This document shows, piece by piece, positions 51,829-60,258 of a DNA stretch of 64,000 nt (position 1 is its first letter; every line of letters begins with the position of its first letter). Source of the stretch: Roseiarcus sp963820795 (lineage in GTDB: Bacteria; Pseudomonadota; Alphaproteobacteria; Rhizobiales; Beijerinckiaceae). The notes under the pieces were generated by a model. The model made no database searches and was not told where the DNA came from. It worked only from the letters and a program-made list of their open reading frames with translations. The stretch is from the NCBI GenBank assembly GCA_963820795.1, contig CAWGBJ010000022.1, forward strand, positions 124,001 through 188,000, given 5' to 3'. The position numbers were made by a program, and so were the translations under genes.

Positions 51829-52983
51829 ATGATCGGCGCCCCAGAAGCCAGCTTGCAAAGGGGCCTCGCCCGAGCTGCCTTGCTCGCCGTGGCGTCATGT
51901 CTGACCCTCGCCGTCGCTGCTGCGAGCCAGGCGGATGCGGCCGAGGGTTTCCTCGCCTCAATCCATGACGACACGACCTTGAGCACGACTGTTCCCCCCA
52001 ACGGCGACCAGAATCCCTACGCGATCGTCGTCGCGCCGGTGTCGAGCGGCGCGATCGAGAAAGACGACGTGCTGGTCACCAATTTCAATAACGATAAGAA
52101 CCTTCAAGGGCTCGGCACGACGATCGTCGATTTCAACCCGTCGACGAAGAAACTCTCGGTATTCGCCGAGCTGCCGCGACATTTGCCGCAATGTCCCGGC
52201 GGCATCGGGCTGACCACGGCGATGACCATGCTGAAGTCCGGCTGGGTGATCGTCGGCAGCGCGCCGAGCGAGGACGGCACGACGAAGACGAAAGGCCCGG
52301 GCTGCCTTCTCGTTCTCGATTCGCACGGCAAGGTCGCCGGCGTCATTGCCGGGCCGAACATCAACGCCCCTTGGGGCAATATGGCGACGATCGACAATGG
52401 GCCCACTGCCACGTTGTTCGTCAGCAACGCCGGCTTCGACATCGGCGAGCCGAGCAGCGATGCGCCGGTGGTGAAACTGTCGACCGTGCTGAGGCTCGAA
52501 CTCGCCATTCCGGAGGGCAAGCCGCCCGTCGTCAAGAGCCAGACGGTGATCGGCAGCGGCTTCGGCGCGCAGGCCGACAAGGACGTCTTCCTGATCGGCC
52601 CGACCGGCCTGCAGCTCGGCAAGGACGACACGCTCTACGTGTCGGACGCGATCGGCAACCGCATCAACGCGATCCGTCACGCCAGCACGCGAACCACCAG
52701 CGCCGGCATCGGCCGCATCGTCACGCAAGACGGGCTGTTGCAGCGGCCGCTGGCGATGATGACGGCGCCGAACGGCAACCTGATCGTCGCCAACGCCCAG
52801 AACGGTCAGGTCGTCGAGGTCGATCCCGTGACCGGGAAACAACTCTCGGCGATCTGGGTCGATGAAAACAAGGCGCAAACGCCTCCCGGCAGCGGCGATC
52901 TTTTCGGCATCGCCATGACCCCATCCGGCTCCGGCTTCTATTACGTGGAAGACGAGTTGAATACGCTGGTCGTGGCGCAATGA
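51829..52983 (+). CDS. secreted NHL/SMP-30-like beta-propeller protein
   Basis: Exported protein of 384 residues. The signal peptide (ALLAVASCLTLAVAAASQAD) is followed by blade-like repeats: DVLVTNFNNDKNLQGLGTTI, LKSGWVIVGSAPSEDG, PTATLFVSNAGFDIG, KDDTLYVSDAIGNRINAIRH and APNGNLIVANAQNGQVVEVD. The pattern of six or so repeats fits a propeller of the NHL type. No haem or catalytic motif is obvious. It lies between fbpC (13 bp) and the DyP peroxidase gene (4-bp overlap), so it is likely part of iron handling in the periplasm. Its exact role is unknown. A GAAGGAG box precedes the ATG. Confidence 0.82.
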   Translation: MIGAPEASLQRGLARAALLAVASCLTLAVAAASQADAAEGFLASIHDDTTLSTTVPPNGDQNPYAIVVAPVSSGAIEKDDVLVTNFNNDKNLQGLGTTIVDFNPSTKKLSVFAELPRHLPQCPGGIGLTTAMTMLKSGWVIVGSAPSEDGTTKTKGPGCLLVLDSHGKVAGVIAGPNINAPWGNMATIDNGPTATLFVSNAGFDIGEPSSDAPVVKLSTVLRLELAIPEGKPPVVKSQTVIGSGFGAQADKDVFLIGPTGLQLGKDDTLYVSDAIGNRINAIRHASTRTTSAGIGRIVTQDGLLQRPLAMMTAPNGNLIVANAQNGQVVEVDPVTGKQLSAIWVDENKAQTPPGSGDLFGIAMTPSGSGFYYVEDELNTLVVAQ

Positions 52984-54230
52984 CCGGTTTCGGCGACAAA
53001 TCCGTCCGCGCCTCGCGGCGCGGGTTTCTCGCCGGAGCCGCGGGGCTGGCCCTCGCGGGCGCGAGCAAAGGCGCGGACGCCGACCAGCAGGCGACCGACC
53101 CGAAACGGCCGGCGATTGAGCCGTTCTGGGGCGCCCATCAAGGCGGCATCGCAACGCGGCAGCAGGCTTTCACCTATTTCGCCGCCCTGGATGTCGCCGC
53201 CAAAGGCCCCGGCGAGGTCGCCGACCTCATGCGCGCATGGACGGCCGCGGCGGCTCGCCTGACGCGTGGAGAGACGGCTCTGCCCATCGACGCCGACCTC
53301 AGCCTGCCCGCCGCCGACAGCGGCGAAGCGCTCGGCCTCGGCGCCGCCCGCCTCACGCTGACCTTCGGCTTCGGCGCCGGGCTCTTCGTCAAGGATCGCT
53401 TCGGCTGGGCGCCGGCGCGACCGGCCGCCCTGGTCGATCTGCCGAAATTCAATGGCGACCAGCTCCAGCCGGACCACACCGGCGGCGATCTGTCGATCCA
53501 GGCCTGCGCGGACGACCCCCAGGTCGCCTTCCACGCCGTGCGGCAACTGGTGCGCATCGCTTACGGCAGGGCGACCTTGCGTTGGACCCAGGCCGGCTTT
53601 GCGCCATCCGCCGGCGCCGACACGCCGCGCAACCTGATGGGGTTCAAGGACGGAACGCAGCAGCCAAAAGATCTCGACGCTGCGGTCTGGGTCGGCGAGG
53701 AAGGCCCCGACTGGATGCAAGGCGGAAGCTACCTCGTCATCCGCAAGATCCGCATCGCGCTCGAGCACTGGGACCGGACACCGGTCGATTTTCAGGAGCA
53801 GACGATCGGCCGTCAAAAATATTCCGGCGCGCCGATCGGCGGCCAGGCCGAACTCGATCCGCTCGATCTGGCCGCGCGCGACGCGAACGGCAAACCCATC
53901 ATCTCCCAGAACGCCCACGTGCGGCTGGCCGCTCCGGCGACCAACGATGGCGCGCAGATCCTGCGACGCGCCTTCTCCTACAACGACGGCGCGAATTTCA
54001 CCGCCGAACGCTGGCCGCCCTGGCGGCAGGGGCTCGAATACGACGCCGGCCTGCTCTTCGTCTCCTACCAGCGCGACCCTCGCACCGGTTTCATCAAGAT
54101 CTTCGACCGGATGTCGAAGCTCGACATGCTCAACCAGTTCACCACCCATATCGGCAGCGGCGTCTTCGCATGTCCGGGAGGCGTCGCTGAGGGCGAATTT
54201 ATCGGAGAGCGTCTCTTCCGCACGGCTTGA
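52980..54230 (+). CDS. efeB: Tat-exported DyP-type haem peroxidase (EfeB-like)
   Basis: Dye-decolourising peroxidase of 416 residues. A twin-arginine signal (SRRGFLAGAAGLALAGAS) directs the folded enzyme to the periplasm. The conserved distal motif is in NLMGFKDGTQQPKD (GFKDGT), and the proximal haem histidine is probably in ISQNAHVRLAAP. SYLVIRKIRIALEHWDR and GLLFVSYQRDPRTGFIKIF are characteristic of the EfeB branch. EfeB works in ferrous uptake with EfeU and EfeO or may free iron from haem; here EfeU/EfeO are missing and FbpABC takes their place. The start overlaps the stop of the propeller gene. Confidence 0.92.
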   Translation: MTGFGDKSVRASRRGFLAGAAGLALAGASKGADADQQATDPKRPAIEPFWGAHQGGIATRQQAFTYFAALDVAAKGPGEVADLMRAWTAAAARLTRGETALPIDADLSLPAADSGEALGLGAARLTLTFGFGAGLFVKDRFGWAPARPAALVDLPKFNGDQLQPDHTGGDLSIQACADDPQVAFHAVRQLVRIAYGRATLRWTQAGFAPSAGADTPRNLMGFKDGTQQPKDLDAAVWVGEEGPDWMQGGSYLVIRKIRIALEHWDRTPVDFQEQTIGRQKYSGAPIGGQAELDPLDLAARDANGKPIISQNAHVRLAAPATNDGAQILRRAFSYNDGANFTAERWPPWRQGLEYDAGLLFVSYQRDPRTGFIKIFDRMSKLDMLNQFTTHIGSGVFACPGGVAEGEFIGERLFRTA

Positions 54231-54429
54231 TCAACTCGCCGGCTCGCGGCAATCATCCGGCGCTGCTGAAAAAGCTGCGGCAGGCGCCTCAATGGCTCCC
54301 GGTGATATAGGCGATCACCTTTGGCGACCCACGCCTTGCCGCTAATTGGGAAGCAGTGGTTGAATAATCGATCGGTCGAAATCGGTCAGTTGGCGTAGGG
54401 TCCTCGGACGAATCCCGACCTGCGCAAGA

Positions 54430-55093
54430 TTACTTGAGGTCGCTGACATAAGCGGCGACCGCAGCGATCTGCTCTTTGGTCAGCTTTTCGGCGATCGGGC
54501 CCATGATCGCCGAATTGCCCGGATTGTTCGGGTTTTGCCCACGTTCCTTGGACCAGGTCGTAAGCTCGTTGATGACGTAGCCATAAAGCTGGCCGGCCAG
54601 GCGCGGAAACTGGTCTAAGCCGTGGGCGTCCTGGCCATGGCACGACTCGCAGGCCGGAACCTCCGCGCTGGGAACGCCTTCATGGTAGATCTTTTCCCCT
54701 TCGGACATGAGGTCTCTCGGAGCGCCGCCATAGGGCGGCGGGTCGAGATCCTTGAAATGTGTGGCCAGGGCGTCGACCATCGCCGAGCTGAGGACATGGG
54801 CCACATTGCCCATCACCGGGTTCAGTCGGCTGTGATCGATGAAGGCCTGCAATTGGTTCTTGATATAGTCCGGCTGCTGGCCCGCGAGTTCTGGGCATGG
54901 GATTCGTCCCGATGAAGCCGCGCGCCGACAGCCCATGACAAGTTTCACAATAGCCCGCCTTGGCTTTGAATTCCTTCGCCGGAACGCCTTCGGGCTGCGC
55001 AGGGCCGCTCGTCTTGCTGTCTTCGGCGTCGGTCCCGGCGCAGAAGATAACGGCGAACAGCGCAGCCGGCGCGAGAGCCTTGACAACCTTCAT
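54430..55093 (-). CDS. dihaem c4-type cytochrome, copy 1, frameshifted
   Basis: Periplasmic cytochrome of about 220 residues with two haem sites. The first half is read from 55093: signal peptide (MKVVKALAPAALFAVIFC), then KAGYCETCHGLSARGFIGT. The second half lies in another frame from about 54895: ELAGQQPDYIKNQLQAF, VPACESCHGQDAHGLDQFPR and a closing AAVAAYVSDLK. MPR should join LAGQQP, so one base was gained or two lost around 54890-54900. All haem residues are intact in the two parts. It is last in the minus-strand redox block and should pass electrons in the periplasm. Confidence 0.82.
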
Positions 55094-55229
55094 AATCTTC
55101 CTCCCAAAAATTCTCGCGCCGCTATCCGAAGCGGCACCCTTCCGGCTGCGATGTTCTTCACAAGGAGACCTCGCGACATCGTCATCGCGGCCAAGCTCGA
55201 CTGCCTGTTCCGTTCAGCCTTGGATGCGC

Positions 55230-55841
55230 TCAAGGTCCTCGAGAGCCGCCTTCGACAAAGCTCAAATACGACGCCAGGGCGGCGATTTGATTCGGCGACA
55301 AAGAGCGCCCGACTTTCGGCATAGGTGTCCCATAAGTGTCTTGGCCCTGGCTCCACTGCTCGAGACGACGCTTGAGATAGTTGTAAGAGAGCCCGCCGAG
55401 GCGCGGAATCTCGCGGACGCCCTGCGCCTCGGGGCCATGGCATGCCTGGCAGGCCGCAATGTTCTCGTCGGGAACGCCGTTTTCAAATATGATTCTGCCC
55501 TCGGCGGCGAGTTCGCTTTCGCCGTCCTTCGCGGCATCGAGCGGAAGCGCCGAAAAATAGGCGGCCAGATTTCGTAGCGTCGATGGATCGAGATGCGCGG
55601 TAGCGAACCACATATACTTGGTCGAAAGGAATTCATCCCGCCTATGGGTCGCAAAGGCTTGGAGCTGATTCACCAGATAGTCTACCCTCTGGCCGGCCAG
55701 TCGGGGCGCCTTGGAATAGCCCTGCGCGGATGTTCCATGACACCAAGTACAATTGCGAACCGGTAGTTCATCCGCCAGAAGCGGTACCGTTGTGGCGAGG
55801 GAAATTGCAAGGACCGCCATTTTCGTACCGAAGTGCTTCAT
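55230..55841 (-). CDS. dihaem c4-type cytochrome, copy 2
   Basis: Intact periplasmic cytochrome of 203 residues. Signal peptide MAVLAISLATTVPLLADEL, haem site 1 RNCTWCHGTSAQGYSKAPRL, haem site 2 ACQACHGPEAQGVREIPRL. The repeated APRLAGQ / IPRLGGL pattern after each haem and the final SPNQIAALASYLS mark the c4 fold. It differs from copies 1 and 3 by a longer linker (HRRDEFLSTKYMWFATAH). The ATG at 55841 is preferred over 55910. It lies between the two other c4-type genes. Confidence 0.9.
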   Translation of the reverse strand: MKHFGTKMAVLAISLATTVPLLADELPVRNCTWCHGTSAQGYSKAPRLAGQRVDYLVNQLQAFATHRRDEFLSTKYMWFATAHLDPSTLRNLAAYFSALPLDAAKDGESELAAEGRIIFENGVPDENIAACQACHGPEAQGVREIPRLGGLSYNYLKRRLEQWSQGQDTYGTPMPKVGRSLSPNQIAALASYLSFVEGGSRGP

Positions 55842-55890
55842 GATCCAAGGTCTCTCGCGTGACGAATTCCGCCCGGTTGAACGCCATGAT

Positions 55891-56541
55891 TTACCTGAGC
55901 GCGCTGACATATTCGGCGAGCGCCTGCACCTGTTTCGGGGTCAGATTCGCCACGGTCGGCCGCATGATCCATGAGATGTCCTGACGCCCGCCCTGGCCGC
56001 GTTCGCTGCTCCAGAGCGATAGGGTGCTGACCATGTACCAATAGAGTTGGCCCGCGAGACGAGGAATTTCGCGCTGCCCCTTGGCGTCGGGTCCGTGGCA
56101 AGCGGAACAGGCGGGAACATTCTGATCGGGCAATCCATTCGCAAAAATCTCTCTCCCCAAAGCGACGTCGCCCCTGGGCGCGCCGTCAACGGGTGGAGGA
56201 TTCAAGGCGCTCATGCGCGCGGCCAAAACGGGGATCATGTCGGGCGTTATGCCGTGGGCGACATTGGCCATCACGGGGTTCAGCCGCCTGCGCTCGAGGA
56301 AGGCATGCAACTGATTTTCGATATATTGCGGCTGCTGCCCGGCAAGTCGCGGCATGGTGTAAAACCCGCGAAAACCCTGCGCGGACGGACCATGACAGGT
56401 CGTGCAATATTCAAATTTCGCTTCAATGCCCCCGGCCCTCGCGTGGACATCTTGGGCTCCCGACTGGGCCTGACCCGCCGCAGCCGCCAAAAAAACCGCC
56501 AGGGCCGATGTCAACGCCACGCGCAAACGAACAGCTTTCAT
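55891..56541 (-). CDS. dihaem c4-type cytochrome, copy 3
   Basis: Intact periplasmic cytochrome of 216 residues. Signal peptide (LTSALAVFLAAAAGQAQSGA), haem 1 in KFEYCTTCHGPSAQGFRGF, haem 2 in VPACSACHGPDAKGQREIPR, and the c4-type ending TPKQVQALAEYVSALR. TMPRLAGQQPQYIENQLHAF is close to the equivalent part of copy 1, so the two are likely a duplication. It is the first c4 gene after the cytochrome-porin gene (205 bp). The ATG at 56541 is chosen because it gives a normal signal peptide. Confidence 0.9.
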   Translation of the reverse strand: MKAVRLRVALTSALAVFLAAAAGQAQSGAQDVHARAGGIEAKFEYCTTCHGPSAQGFRGFYTMPRLAGQQPQYIENQLHAFLERRRLNPVMANVAHGITPDMIPVLAARMSALNPPPVDGAPRGDVALGREIFANGLPDQNVPACSACHGPDAKGQREIPRLAGQLYWYMVSTLSLWSSERGQGGRQDISWIMRPTVANLTPKQVQALAEYVSALR

Positions 56542-56746
56542 CTTCCTCGCCTCCTCCCTTTCTCGGCGCCCGGAATCCGCTCGCCGGCCGCGAACATTTT
56601 CCCCGGCGACATTCTCGGCGCGCCCGCTGCGGCTGCTCGGCGACCGCTCTCCTCGACGGCCGCCCTCGTTAGTCAATCGAGCGCCCCTCTCGCTGTGCTA
56701 ACCAAAGACGCGCATGCGAATTATGCTTCCGTTGAGGCTTTTGCGT

Positions 56747-58204
56747 TCAGAACGCGAGCCACGCATAGGCGAAGACGGAATTGTTGCCCTGCGCGTTATG
56801 CGTGCCGCCGAGGTACGACCCGTCGAAATTGTTCGTCCCGCCGTAGAGGCGGAAGTACTCGGTGAACTGGATGCCGAGGCGGACGTTCGTGGTCGAGTAG
56901 GGGAGCGGCGGGGGAGCGCCGTGACTGAAGGGTAGCCAGGCTAGGTCGAGGATGAGGCCGTCGCCGAGCGGACTGGCGTTATAGCTGTTGGCGAACGCGC
57001 CGAGGCCATTCGGCAAGCACGGAGCGGCCGGGGAGCCGTATTCGTTGCAGTCGCTGGAGCCGGAAACGTTGAAGTAACCCAGCCCGATGCTATAGGTGTG
57101 ATCCCAGACAAACGAGGCGTTGGCTTTGAAGCTGTTCAGGGTGTTGCCGATGTTGGACGAGCCGCCGAGCCCGTAGGTCGCGTTCAGCTTCTGCCATTCC
57201 ATGATATCGGTAAGCTTCACGGTCACGCTGTACTGGTCACCATCGTATTGGTATTGCGAATCGAGGCCGACATCGAGGTAGTTGTCGGTGCCATAACCGT
57301 ACTGGCGGCCGGGCGTGATCTGTCCGTACATTCCGAACGTGCCGACCATCAGGTAATGGTCGCCCCAGTGCGGCTCGAATGCGACGCGCCAGTAGGGGGC
57401 GACGTTGGACAGCGCGTCGGTCGTCGAGTTGCCGTCGCCGAACGCCTGAAGGGCAGGCACGGGAAGACCCTTGTAGGCGGTGAAGTCGGCGTACAGCATG
57501 TCGCTCCAAAACACGTAGGCGCCAGCGCCGCCGACGATCGTCGTGTAGCCGTCTTCGATGTGGGTCGACGGCGGCCCGAAGGCGGGCGCGATGGTCGAGG
57601 AGATCTGCGGCCAGCCCCAGGACGGGGTCGTGTTCCACGGGTCTTCCACGGTCGGCGTATTGTTGGCGTCGAGGCCCCAGATCGTATCCTTGCCGAACAG
57701 CCTGAACGTGTCGGCATAGCGGACGTCGGAAGCGTCGAGCCCGACCGTGCCGCCGACCGGATCGCCGGTGATCTGGATGAACGAGCCGAGGTTGCCGTAA
57801 AGGCGGCCGGCGACAAAGCCGGAAACCTGCTGGGAGACGAGGTTGTCGTTGGTGTGCAGTCCTGCGGGTTGCGTCCCCGGATCGAATGGCGACTGCGTAT
57901 GGGTGAAGCCGGCCATGTACATCGCCGCGATCGGCGGGCCCTGCCAGTCGCCGCCGCCCACGCTGTAGCCCATGATCTTGAACCGCCGGCCGTAAGGCGT
58001 GAGTTCCGGAAAGGCGGTGTGACAGGTCGCGCACGGCTGTCCGGTCTGGCGCGCGTAACTCGGCAAAGCTTCGGCGGGACCCGCGCTCGCGACGAGAAAC
58101 GCCGCCGCGGCCAACAAGCCGGTGAGGGCGCCCGCGACGGCGACGAGTTTCATCCGCAATGCGCTGAACGCCCCTGCGCTCGTCCGAACCGTCGCTGTCG
58201 TCAT
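56747..58204 (-). CDS. Cyc2-like fused monohaem cytochrome and outer-membrane porin
   Basis: Protein of 485 residues. A signal peptide ends near residue 46 (ASAGPAEA). Then comes one haem site in PSYARQTGQPCATCHTAFPE (C58, C61, H62) followed by LTPYGRRFKIMGYSVGGG. The rest (about 90-485) alternates short hydrophobic/aromatic strands with polar loops and ends in AYAWLAF, with a terminal phenylalanine, as in outer-membrane beta-barrels. The ARQTG-CxxCH-FGRxFKxxGY pattern is that of Cyc2-type cytochrome-porins, some of which oxidise Fe(II) at the cell surface. Not every relative does this, so the donor is open. A GGGGGGCAG box precedes the ATG. HiPIP and three c4 cytochromes are on the same strand. 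Confidence 0.82.
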   Translation of the reverse strand: MTTATVRTSAGAFSALRMKLVAVAGALTGLLAAAAFLVASAGPAEALPSYARQTGQPCATCHTAFPELTPYGRRFKIMGYSVGGGDWQGPPIAAMYMAGFTHTQSPFDPGTQPAGLHTNDNLVSQQVSGFVAGRLYGNLGSFIQITGDPVGGTVGLDASDVRYADTFRLFGKDTIWGLDANNTPTVEDPWNTTPSWGWPQISSTIAPAFGPPSTHIEDGYTTIVGGAGAYVFWSDMLYADFTAYKGLPVPALQAFGDGNSTTDALSNVAPYWRVAFEPHWGDHYLMVGTFGMYGQITPGRQYGYGTDNYLDVGLDSQYQYDGDQYSVTVKLTDIMEWQKLNATYGLGGSSNIGNTLNSFKANASFVWDHTYSIGLGYFNVSGSSDCNEYGSPAAPCLPNGLGAFANSYNASPLGDGLILDLAWLPFSHGAPPPLPYSTTNVRLGIQFTEYFRLYGGTNNFDGSYLGGTHNAQGNNSVFAYAWLAF

Positions 58205-58364
58205 TCTGCCCCCCCTGGGGTACTCTTGGCCTCGGTCTTGTGCGTCGCGTCCGAGCGGAGTGATGGCACAAACGACTCGTTATTTAGATACCTGCCATGC
58301 AGATTTCCGAGCGTCCAGTCACATCCTTATCTGCTGCTGGGCTGGCCCCCGGCCTGGACCGTCG

Positions 58365-58625
58365 TCAGGCCTTCTTGACCCAGATCACGCACCAGCCCGT
58401 CGGCGCAATCTTCCCGTCGACAGTCTTGCAGGCGTTCGGTGCGATGAAGAGATTGCAGCCGCTGCACTGTTTGCCGTCTTTCGGCGTGTCCTGGTAGCGC
58501 ACCGCGTTCTGCGCCATCTTGGCCTGGGCACCGGTCGCGCCGAGAGCAATCAACGGGAGCGCGCCGGCAACGCCGATGACCACCGTCCGACGACTCATGC
58601 CCCTTGTTTCGACGTCCTGAACCAT
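58365..58625 (-). CDS. high-potential iron-sulfur protein (HiPIP)
   Basis: Small periplasmic electron carrier of 86 residues. A twin-arginine signal (MSRRTVVIGVAGALPLIALG) fits export with the 4Fe-4S cluster in place. The mature part is VRYQDTPKDGKQCSGCNLFI followed by APNACKTVDGKIAPTGWC. The four cluster cysteines are C54, C57, C66 and C79. The start at 58625 has GGAGCGAGG upstream; an inner ATG at 58598 is possible. HiPIPs carry electrons between cytochromes and, as Iro, in some iron oxidisers. It heads the block with the cytochrome-porin. Confidence 0.93.
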   Translation of the reverse strand: MVQDVETRGMSRRTVVIGVAGALPLIALGATGAQAKMAQNAVRYQDTPKDGKQCSGCNLFIAPNACKTVDGKIAPTGWCVIWVKKA

Positions 58626-59032
58626 GACCCTCGCTCCTGGGCTCCTGGCCGCAGCCCGCGGCTCGATTTCGTGTTTGTGGTTCCGCCTCTCGCGTGACAA
58701 CTCAGCGTCGCGGGACTGAAACTGCGCCCGAAACTCGCGCCGGTTCAAGGGCCGCGCGCGCGACCAATCAGCGCACTCCGCCGCTCAAGCTTCTGACGGC
58801 AGGGTGGGCGGAATAGCGGCCGGAACTATAACTTTCGGTAATATCCGTCGCATCGGCGCTGCGCCTAAGACTGCGTTTACGCCCCCATGCCAGCTTCTCT
58901 GGTCAACGGACGGACCGACGCCCTGAACGGCGCGGAGGCATGAGGCCGCTCCTTCCGTCCAGCCACAACGCTGGATGTCCCCGCCATCGAACGATGCTCG
59001 CCACACGCGGGCTCAACCGGAGAACGATTCCA
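58626..59032. other. divergent intergenic region upstream of the redox block
   Basis: 407 bp between the HiPIP gene and a small plus-strand gene. It probably holds promoters for both directions. The centre near 58820-58845 is the most AT-rich (ACTATAACTTTCGGTAATAT). No operator or ECF promoter with correct spacing was found. No additional gene was seen. Confidence 0.4.
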
Positions 59033-59257
59033 ATGTCAGTTGCAGCCATTTCCGGCGCCTCAGCCGCTTCAACCAGCGCCGCTCCCGTCGTCAACAGCGC
59101 GGCTCGCGTCGCTGACGGCGACTACAAGGCCCCCAGCGTGCAAAGCGCGTCGACAAAAGACGGCGACGGCGACTACAAGCCGCTGTCCGGTTCCGCCGCC
59201 GGCCAGAGCACGGCGGAAGTCCAGGCGTCGCTGACCTCCCTGAAGGTGGGGGGCTGA
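59033..59257 (+). CDS. small protein with DGDYK repeats
   Basis: Protein of 74 residues, starting MSVAAISGASAASTSAAPVV with a CCGGAGAACG box. Two copies of a short motif occur: ADGDYKAPS and DGDGDYKPLSG, at about residues 27-35 and 43-53. The rest is Ala/Ser-rich. No signal peptide or known domain; similar small proteins occur in Rhizobiales as hypothetical proteins. Function unknown. Confidence 0.6.
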   Translation: MSVAAISGASAASTSAAPVVNSAARVADGDYKAPSVQSASTKDGDGDYKPLSGSAAGQSTAEVQASLTSLKVGG

Positions 59258-59414
59258 GGCCGGCGGCCTCGGCTTCGGGGCGCGATTCGGGTCCGCGGAT
59301 TGGCGATCGGTAATCTCAGAACCGCAAATTGGACGAACTGGACGGCGAAATCATCCCCTGCGATCGGATGGAATCGCGACCGACGCTTTTCGCCACGCTA
59401 ATCCGGAGTCCTCA

Positions 59415-59693
59415 ATGAAGTTGCTCACCGCCGTCACCCTTCTTGCCGTCGCCGCCGCCGGCCCCGCCTTCGCAGCGGAAGGCAAATGCACGAACGCGCC
59501 GAAGGCCAAGTGGCAACCCAGATCGGCGCTCGAATCGCAATTGCAGGCCGACGGCTACAAGGTTCGCCAGATCAAGGTCGAAGGCGGCTGCTACGAGGTC
59601 TACGCGACGGACAAGCAGGGCAACCGCGCCAACATGGCGTTCAATGCGGAAACCCTGCAGAAGCTCGACAACCCGGAAGCGGGCGAAAACTGA
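59415..59693 (+). CDS. PepSY domain secreted protein
   Basis: Periplasmic protein of 92 residues: signal peptide MKLLTAVTLLAVAAAGPAFA, then a PepSY-like fold (LESQLQADGYKVRQIKVEGG, CYEVYATDKQGNRANMAFNA). Two cysteines (KCTN, GGCYEVY) could form a disulfide. It is followed 16 bp later by a cytochrome b561-type gene. PepSY plus cytochrome b plus a two-component system is a recurring arrangement in Proteobacteria, probably linked to membrane redox or metal sensing. Confidence 0.85.
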   Translation: MKLLTAVTLLAVAAAGPAFAAEGKCTNAPKAKWQPRSALESQLQADGYKVRQIKVEGGCYEVYATDKQGNRANMAFNAETLQKLDNPEAGEN

Positions 59694-59709
59694 CCGTCGG
59701 CTTAGGCCC

Positions 59710-60240
59710 ATGATCCGGGTATGGGACCCATTCGTCAGGGCGTTTCATTGGACGCTGGCTTTGAGCTTCGCCGCCGCCTGGATGACGGGAGAGAATTCCG
59801 GCCGCCTGCACGAAGCGGCCGGGTACGTCGCCGGCGCGCTCGTGCTGGCGCGCGCCGGCTGGGGCTTCGTCGGCCCGCGCTATGCCCGCTTCTCGCAATT
59901 CGTGCGCCCGCCCGCGGCGGTCGCGGACTATCTCCGGGCGATCGCCCAAGGCAGGGAAAGGCGCTTCATCGGCCACAATCCGGCCGGCGGCGCGATGGTC
60001 GTCGTGCTGCTGGCAGCGATGGCCCTGACCGTCGGAACGGGCTGGCTCTTGACCACCGACGCCTTCTGGGGCTCGACCGCCGCGCAGCGCGTCCATTCCG
60101 CCCTGGCGCATGGCCTCCTCCTGCTGGTCGGGTTGCATCTCGCGGGCGTCGCCGTGGCCAGCCTCAGGCACCGGGAGAACCTGCCGGCGGCGATGCTGTC
60201 TGGCGACAAGCGGTTCGCCGGACCCGATGACGTTGCTTAA
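59710..60240 (+). CDS. cytochrome b561-type membrane protein
   Basis: Four-helix membrane cytochrome b of 176 residues. Haem-binding histidines fit VRAFHWTLALSFAAAWMTGE, GRLHEAAGYVAGALVL and RVHSALAHGLLLLVGLHLAG. It should transfer electrons between the quinone pool or the cytoplasmic side and the PepSY or periplasmic partner. The ATG at 59710 follows the PepSY gene closely. It may serve the nearby redox block, although no direct link is seen. Confidence 0.88.
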   Translation: MIRVWDPFVRAFHWTLALSFAAAWMTGENSGRLHEAAGYVAGALVLARAGWGFVGPRYARFSQFVRPPAAVADYLRAIAQGRERRFIGHNPAGGAMVVVLLAAMALTVGTGWLLTTDAFWGSTAAQRVHSALAHGLLLLVGLHLAGVAVASLRHRENLPAAMLSGDKRFAGPDDVA

Positions 60241-60258
60241 CCCAGGGAGGGGCGGTCC

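Noticed and set aside
57098..58378. 426-codon plus-strand open frame
   Set aside because: It is antisense to the cytochrome-porin, which has a signal peptide, haem motif and barrel-like ending.
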